Part shown: positions 61,347 to 64,000 of the stretch, in pieces
How the letters are laid out: each line of letters begins with the position of its first letter
Numbering within the stretch: position 1 is the first letter of the stretch
DNA from: Leptospiraceae bacterium
GTDB taxonomy: Bacteria; Spirochaetota; Leptospiria; Leptospirales; Leptospiraceae
Assembly (NCBI GenBank): GCA_024233835.1
Contig: JACKPC010000005.1
Location: 310,001 to 374,000, forward strand
DNA length: 64,000 nt
Direction of reading: 5' to 3'
Made by a program: the position numbers and the translations under genes
The notes under the pieces: model-generated
What the model saw: the letters and a program-made list of their open reading frames with translations, nothing else
Database searches by the model: none
What the model was told of the DNA's origin: nothing

Positions 61347-62777
61347 TTAATTATGTGAACTCGCCGTAAGTAATACGGAATTATTCTTGTAGATAAATTG
61401 CTGGGGAAGACCGCCACCCAGATAAGATGCACCGACTCCCTTTTCCGTAACAAAAGTAAGAGAAATAGAAGATTTAGCTAAGGCCCAGCTAAAACCAAAG
61501 GTAAAGCCTTTTGTATCTGCATCTTCTTCCCTTGGTGAAGTTTCAAATTCCTGAGCCTGGTAAAAAACATTTGGAGAAAGAGTAATATTCGAAGAAGCTT
61601 TCATGGCCTGTACTACCGCCGACTCCATCCACTCTTTTCTTCGATTATTCGAGAAGTTCGTATACGCTCCCATACGAATAGCCAGATTTTCTGTGATAAA
61701 ATACTCCAGACCGAATGCATAATTTTTAGTCTGTTCTCGATAAAGTAGCATATCATTACTATTTTTCAGATATACCGCATTGGTATTTAAACCGTATTGG
61801 TTACGGTCCAGACTTTTTTTAAATCCCGAAGTATAGATGAAGTCTAATGCAAAAAGCAAATTTTTATTCATAAAGAAAGCAAGACCTCCTCTAAATTCAC
61901 TCTGCTCCGGCAGGCTACCCAATCGCGGAGGACCGTATAATACTTGAGAATTGGCTATACTTAAAGAGTTATTTTCAGAGGCAATATATTCAGAAACCGT
62001 ATCTGTTCCTGTATCGTTGGAAGAAGTATTTCGTCCTACTGAAGAAGATTTACTCGAAATATTTAATATTTTCCGAAGAGAAAAACCCAGGGACAATTTT
62101 TCAATAGGCATGAACTGCAAACCAAAGACGGGCATAAAACCTCTGGCTGTTTTTTTATTCTTCACATAAAAAGAAGAATAGGTATTTGAGTTCTGGCGAA
62201 TATACTGGTTTGTGATGAAGCGCTCCGAGTTATCAATATAATAGCCGGAAAAACCGAGGGCGAACTTATCGTTAATCAACTTTCCTAAACTAAAGCCAAT
62301 AAGATATTCTTCAATGTCTTCCGAATAATCAATTTCTATCTTAGAAGTGGAAGGGCTTTCTAAAGGATAATAAATCTGATCGTTCTGATCAAAGCGACCC
62401 ATGCGGGTGTTGATTACAGAAATCCCGGCCATAATGCTGTCGATTTTCTTGGTTGTTCCGATGAAGTTCGGATAAAAAGCCCTTGACGTACGGGTGTAGT
62501 CAGAGCCCGGCCCAAAAACATCTTTTGATTGTTTCGAAGTTTCCGAATAGGCATTGGCAGAGATGGAAAAGGAATTGTCCGATGAAAAGGCCATGCCCGC
62601 CGGATTATAATAGGCACCCGAAGGATCATCCGAGATGGCTGAATACGCTCCACCCATGCCGGAAGCTCTTTCTCCGACAAAAACTCGTAAATTCCGAAAG
62701 GATTCTCCAAAAAGGGGAATTCCGACTAAAAATAAAGTAAGGCTTAAGGATCCGAAAAAGGCTTTAAATGAAAACAT
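61347..62777 (-). CDS. Outer-membrane transport protein, OmpP1/FadL family
   Basis: A 476-residue beta-barrel with a signal peptide at residues 1-24. LRVFVGERASGMGGAYSAISDDPSGAYYNPAGMAFSS directly after it is the classic FadL/TodX N-terminal hatch motif. The rest alternates amphipathic strands and ends with VLLTASSHN. Family members let hydrophobic compounds such as fatty acids or aromatics pass the outer membrane. Followed closely by the pirin gene. Confidence 0.93.
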   Translation of the reverse strand: MFSFKAFFGSLSLTLFLVGIPLFGESFRNLRVFVGERASGMGGAYSAISDDPSGAYYNPAGMAFSSDNSFSISANAYSETSKQSKDVFGPGSDYTRTSRAFYPNFIGTTKKIDSIMAGISVINTRMGRFDQNDQIYYPLESPSTSKIEIDYSEDIEEYLIGFSLGKLINDKFALGFSGYYIDNSERFITNQYIRQNSNTYSSFYVKNKKTARGFMPVFGLQFMPIEKLSLGFSLRKILNISSKSSSVGRNTSSNDTGTDTVSEYIASENNSLSIANSQVLYGPPRLGSLPEQSEFRGGLAFFMNKNLLFALDFIYTSGFKKSLDRNQYGLNTNAVYLKNSNDMLLYREQTKNYAFGLEYFITENLAIRMGAYTNFSNNRRKEWMESAVVQAMKASSNITLSPNVFYQAQEFETSPREEDADTKGFTFGFSWALAKSSISLTFVTEKGVGASYLGGGLPQQFIYKNNSVLLTASSHN

Positions 62778-62876
62778 AATCCTTATTTTATAATTATTCT
62801 AAAATCTGTCAATAGAAGATTTATAAAGACAGCCATCGTTTGAAAGCGAACATTCTCCCGAAGGCGACATTCTTTT

Positions 62877-62904
62877 GAAGGCGACCCTCCGGAGGGTCGC
62901 CTTC
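62877..62904. repeat. 28-bp palindromic repeat, copy 1
   Basis: A perfect 28-base palindrome beginning GAAGGCGACCCTCC and ending in its complement. Its GAAGGCGA arms are shared with the copies at 63333 and 63825, while the middle differs. Flanks are also shared: TTCTTTTGAAGGCG before copies 1 and 3, and CATGTACCATTCG after copies 1 and 2. Confidence 0.95.
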
Positions 62905-62951
62905 CATGTACCATTCGTCTTCACCAACCGTAGCGAAGCGTATCGAACCAG

Positions 62952-62983
62952 AGCTTATTGTTCATTGAAAGATTCAATAAGCT
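62952..62983. terminator. Hairpin at the end of the small membrane-protein gene
   Basis: AGCTTATTG at 62952 and CAATAAGCT at 62975 are perfect inverted copies with a 14-base loop, touching the stop of the 60-residue gene on the minus strand. No T-tract follows. Confidence 0.55.
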
Positions 62984-63165
62984 TATTTCTTCTTTTTAAA
63001 AAGATATTCATAAATTGTTAAAACAGAACCTACAAACGAAATCAGATAAATAAGTATTTCTGCATATTCTTTATAATTTGAAAAATTAATAAATAAGTAT
63101 ATAATCAATCCTACCGCTGAAACTACAAGAATAAATAATAAGGAATCTAAAAACTCATCGTTCAT
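62983..63165 (-). CDS. Small two-helix membrane protein
   Basis: 60 residues from the ATG at 63165 (MNDEFLDSLLFILVV...); a longer frame begins at 63210. Two hydrophobic helices (about 7-27 and 34-52) are followed by a lysine tail (KKKK). Its start overlaps the stop of the upstream 40-residue gene by 11 bases, a translational-coupling arrangement. Size and layout fit a holin-like, small-toxin or membrane-accessory protein, but no family is recognised. Confidence 0.55.
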   Translation of the reverse strand: MNDEFLDSLLFILVVSAVGLIIYLFINFSNYKEYAEILIYLISFVGSVLTIYEYLFKKKK

Positions 63166-63277
63166 TCTTGATTTCTTTGCGAAACTCCCTTGCAAACAAA
63201 CGTGAAGCAACTTTTATACCCACCAATAACCAGCAGGCAATTCCAATTAAACCAACAATCAAAATAGTTATACTCAT
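63155..63277 (-). CDS. Tiny single-helix membrane protein
   Basis: A 40-residue frame from the ATG at 63277, with AAAGGG upstream and a stop inside the next gene. It reads MSITILIVGLIGIACWLLVG followed by a basic amphipathic tail with RLFAREFRKEI. One membrane helix and a charged tail. The good ribosome site and coupling to the 60-residue gene support it as real. Function unknown. Confidence 0.5.
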   Translation of the reverse strand: MSITILIVGLIGIACWLLVGIKVASRLFAREFRKEIKNER

Positions 63278-63332
63278 TTTTTTCCCTTTTCTATTAGACT
63301 ATCCCTACTTGAAAAAAAACAAGCGATTTTCT

Positions 63333-63360
63333 GAAGGCGAACAAGCGCTTGTTCGCTTTC
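63333..63360. repeat. 28-bp palindromic repeat, copy 2
   Basis: GAAGGCGAACAAGC followed by its complement with one mismatched pair near the ends (CGCTTTC instead of CGCCTTC). The centre AACAAGCGCTTGTT is the same as in copy 3. Confidence 0.93.
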
Positions 63361-63424
63361 CATGTACCATTCGCCTTCACGGGATAAATATGGGGTTTGT
63401 TTTCTAATAAAAACAATTCCGTAT

Positions 63425-63526
63425 TCATATCTCCCAATCTTCCATTTTAAGTCCGCTAATTCTTGAAAATTCCTTTGTATTATGAGTAACAAGAATGCAA
63501 ACATTTGTATCGAGAATGAATTTCAT
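63425..63526 (-). pseudogene. VapC-like PIN toxin with an internal deletion
   Basis: The frame MKFILDTNVCI then LVTHNTKEFSRISGLKMEDWEI joins the start of a VapC PIN domain (DTN, first acidic residue) directly to its end (VTHNTKEF, the last acidic-strand motif, and GLKxEDW). A normal PIN toxin has about 130 residues; here only 33 remain, so about 100 codons were lost in frame. The start overlaps the antitoxin stop as ATGA, the usual vapBC coupling. The toxin should be inactive because the middle catalytic residues are missing. Confidence 0.8.
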
Positions 63527-63738
63527 TCAAAGCTTATTCTATTTTCAAAATCTCCCTGGGAAGCTCTTTCCGGGAAATCGGTAAGAATACCAAAGAAAGA
63601 TAAGATATTATCTTCTGTTTTTTGTGCTATGTTTTCTAATGGCCATAGAATAAGTTCTACTCTTTTGTTCTGATATTCGCGGGGAATTTCCAGTATTTCT
63701 GGTAAACTATCAAAGACTAAGCGTAAAGGCTTTTCCAT
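63523..63738 (-). CDS. VapB-like antitoxin
   Basis: A 71-residue protein with AGGAGGAGC upstream of its ATG. SLPEILEIPREYQNKRVELILWPLE is like the N-terminal swapped-hairpin (AbrB/MazE-like) DNA-binding part of PIN-linked antitoxins; the C-terminal SFFGILTDFPERASQGDFENR is the toxin-binding tail type. Its stop overlaps the PIN relic start. It may persist as an orphan DNA-binding repressor or as an antidote to a related toxin elsewhere. Confidence 0.75.
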   Translation of the reverse strand: MEKPLRLVFDSLPEILEIPREYQNKRVELILWPLENIAQKTEDNILSFFGILTDFPERASQGDFENRISFE

Positions 63739-63824
63739 CTGAATGCTCCTCCTAAATATCCACTTTATACTTTTAATTTATTTTCTTCAAACAAAAAAGC
63801 AAGCGTTTTTCAGAACATTCTTTT

Positions 63825-63852
63825 GAAGGCGAACAAGCGCTTGTTCGCCTTC
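63825..63852. repeat. 28-bp palindromic repeat, copy 3
   Basis: A perfect 28-base palindrome: GAAGGCGAACAAGC and its complement. It lies 62 bases from the stop of the partial gene at the right edge, on its 3' side. Further half-sites GGTCGCCTTC and CCGTTCGCCTTC follow within 45 bases. Confidence 0.95.
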
Positions 63853-63914
63853 AATGCGTGGGTCGCCTTCATTGTGCCGTTCGCCTTCACCAACCCGGGC
63901 ACCAAATCATCAAA

Positions 63915-64000
63915 TCACGGTCCGGACAAACAACGAACATAGTAGTTATTTGCCTTAGCGGAGGAGTTCACGTACCCATTGTTGAAACCGACGTTCCACG
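63915..64000 (-). CDS. C-terminus of a DUF1566/C-type-lectin-fold protein, possible retroelement variable region (partial)
   Basis: Only the last 28 codons lie in the window, stop at 63915-63917. The end reads WNVGFNNGYVNSSAKANN then YYVRCLSGP. The frame WNVxFNNGxVNxxxKxNNxYVRC is the end of Lcl/DUF1566 C-type-lectin-like domains and is typical of proteins diversified by retroelements, where adenines of AAY codons are replaced. Codons at the unusual positions are GGT, TAC, TCC, TCC, GCT, TAC and TAT: each differs from AAC or AAT only at the first two bases. Start, template repeat and reverse transcriptase, if any, are outside the window. Confidence 0.65.
   Translation of the reverse strand, partial: WNVGFNNGYVNSSAKANNYYVRCLSGP

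Noticed and set aside
63274..63504. A 76-residue frame on the minus strand
   Set aside because: It runs through a palindromic repeat and is the wrong frame of the PIN toxin remnant, whose own frame gives recognisable motifs.

Overview
The window reads as chromosome of an AT-rich spirochaete, most likely in or near the order Leptospirales. That placement is inferred from gene content: many small lipoproteins with a spirochaete-type lipobox, 7TMR-DISM sensors, a SpoIIE/STAS/HATPase regulatory set, a haemoglobin-type heme oxygenase next to ubiE, a split methylmalonyl-CoA mutase and DUF1566 lipoproteins. The set of respiratory enzymes is not typical of the well-known pathogenic leptospires, so this may be an environmental or uncultured lineage.

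Layout. Positions 1-5750 hold a sulfur-respiration operon: the end of a molybdopterin reductase, its FeS and NrfD-type subunits, two half-size YeeE-type thiosulfate channel proteins, an exported rhodanese-like protein and a 12-heme lipoprotein cytochrome. Positions 5890-13850 carry housekeeping genes (queA, ubiE, heme oxygenase, HU), a 22-bp tandem repeat and several unknown proteins. Positions 13900-33130 are rich in signalling and envelope genes: a SpoIIE phosphatase with a 7TM sensor, a chemoreceptor ending in hemerythrin, a zinc-binding soluble chemoreceptor, argB, exported lipoproteins, an Rpn-type nuclease and a cheD-HDOD-aroK operon. Positions 33280-41590 carry TraB, both methylmalonyl-CoA mutase subunits, a STAS protein and membrane proteins. 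Positions 41700-42000 hold tRNA-like halves in an unusual order. Positions 42137-49440 encode a slipin, an amidase, a Het-C-like protein, a glycosyltransferase and a hybrid kinase facing a response regulator. Positions 49829-54665 form a group 3b-type NiFe sulfhydrogenase operon with fused beta and gamma subunits and its own protease. The rest is signalling, envelope and metabolic genes, ending in an accessory tail (62800-64000) with 28-bp palindromes, a broken toxin-antitoxin pair, two tiny membrane proteins and the end of a protein that looks like the variable region of a diversity-generating retroelement.

How it fits together. The sulfur-reductase operon and the sulfhydrogenase suggest anaerobic metabolism of sulfur compounds and hydrogen. 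Hemerythrin domains on a chemoreceptor and on a nucleotide cyclase suggest that oxygen, or another diatomic ligand, is sensed and drives motility and cyclic nucleotide output. The items most worth a second look are the retroelement-like tail at the right edge, the tRNA-like halves at 41.8 kb, the heme-motif rhodanese at 3.6 kb, and the several gene relics (10.6, 49.6 and 63.5 kb).
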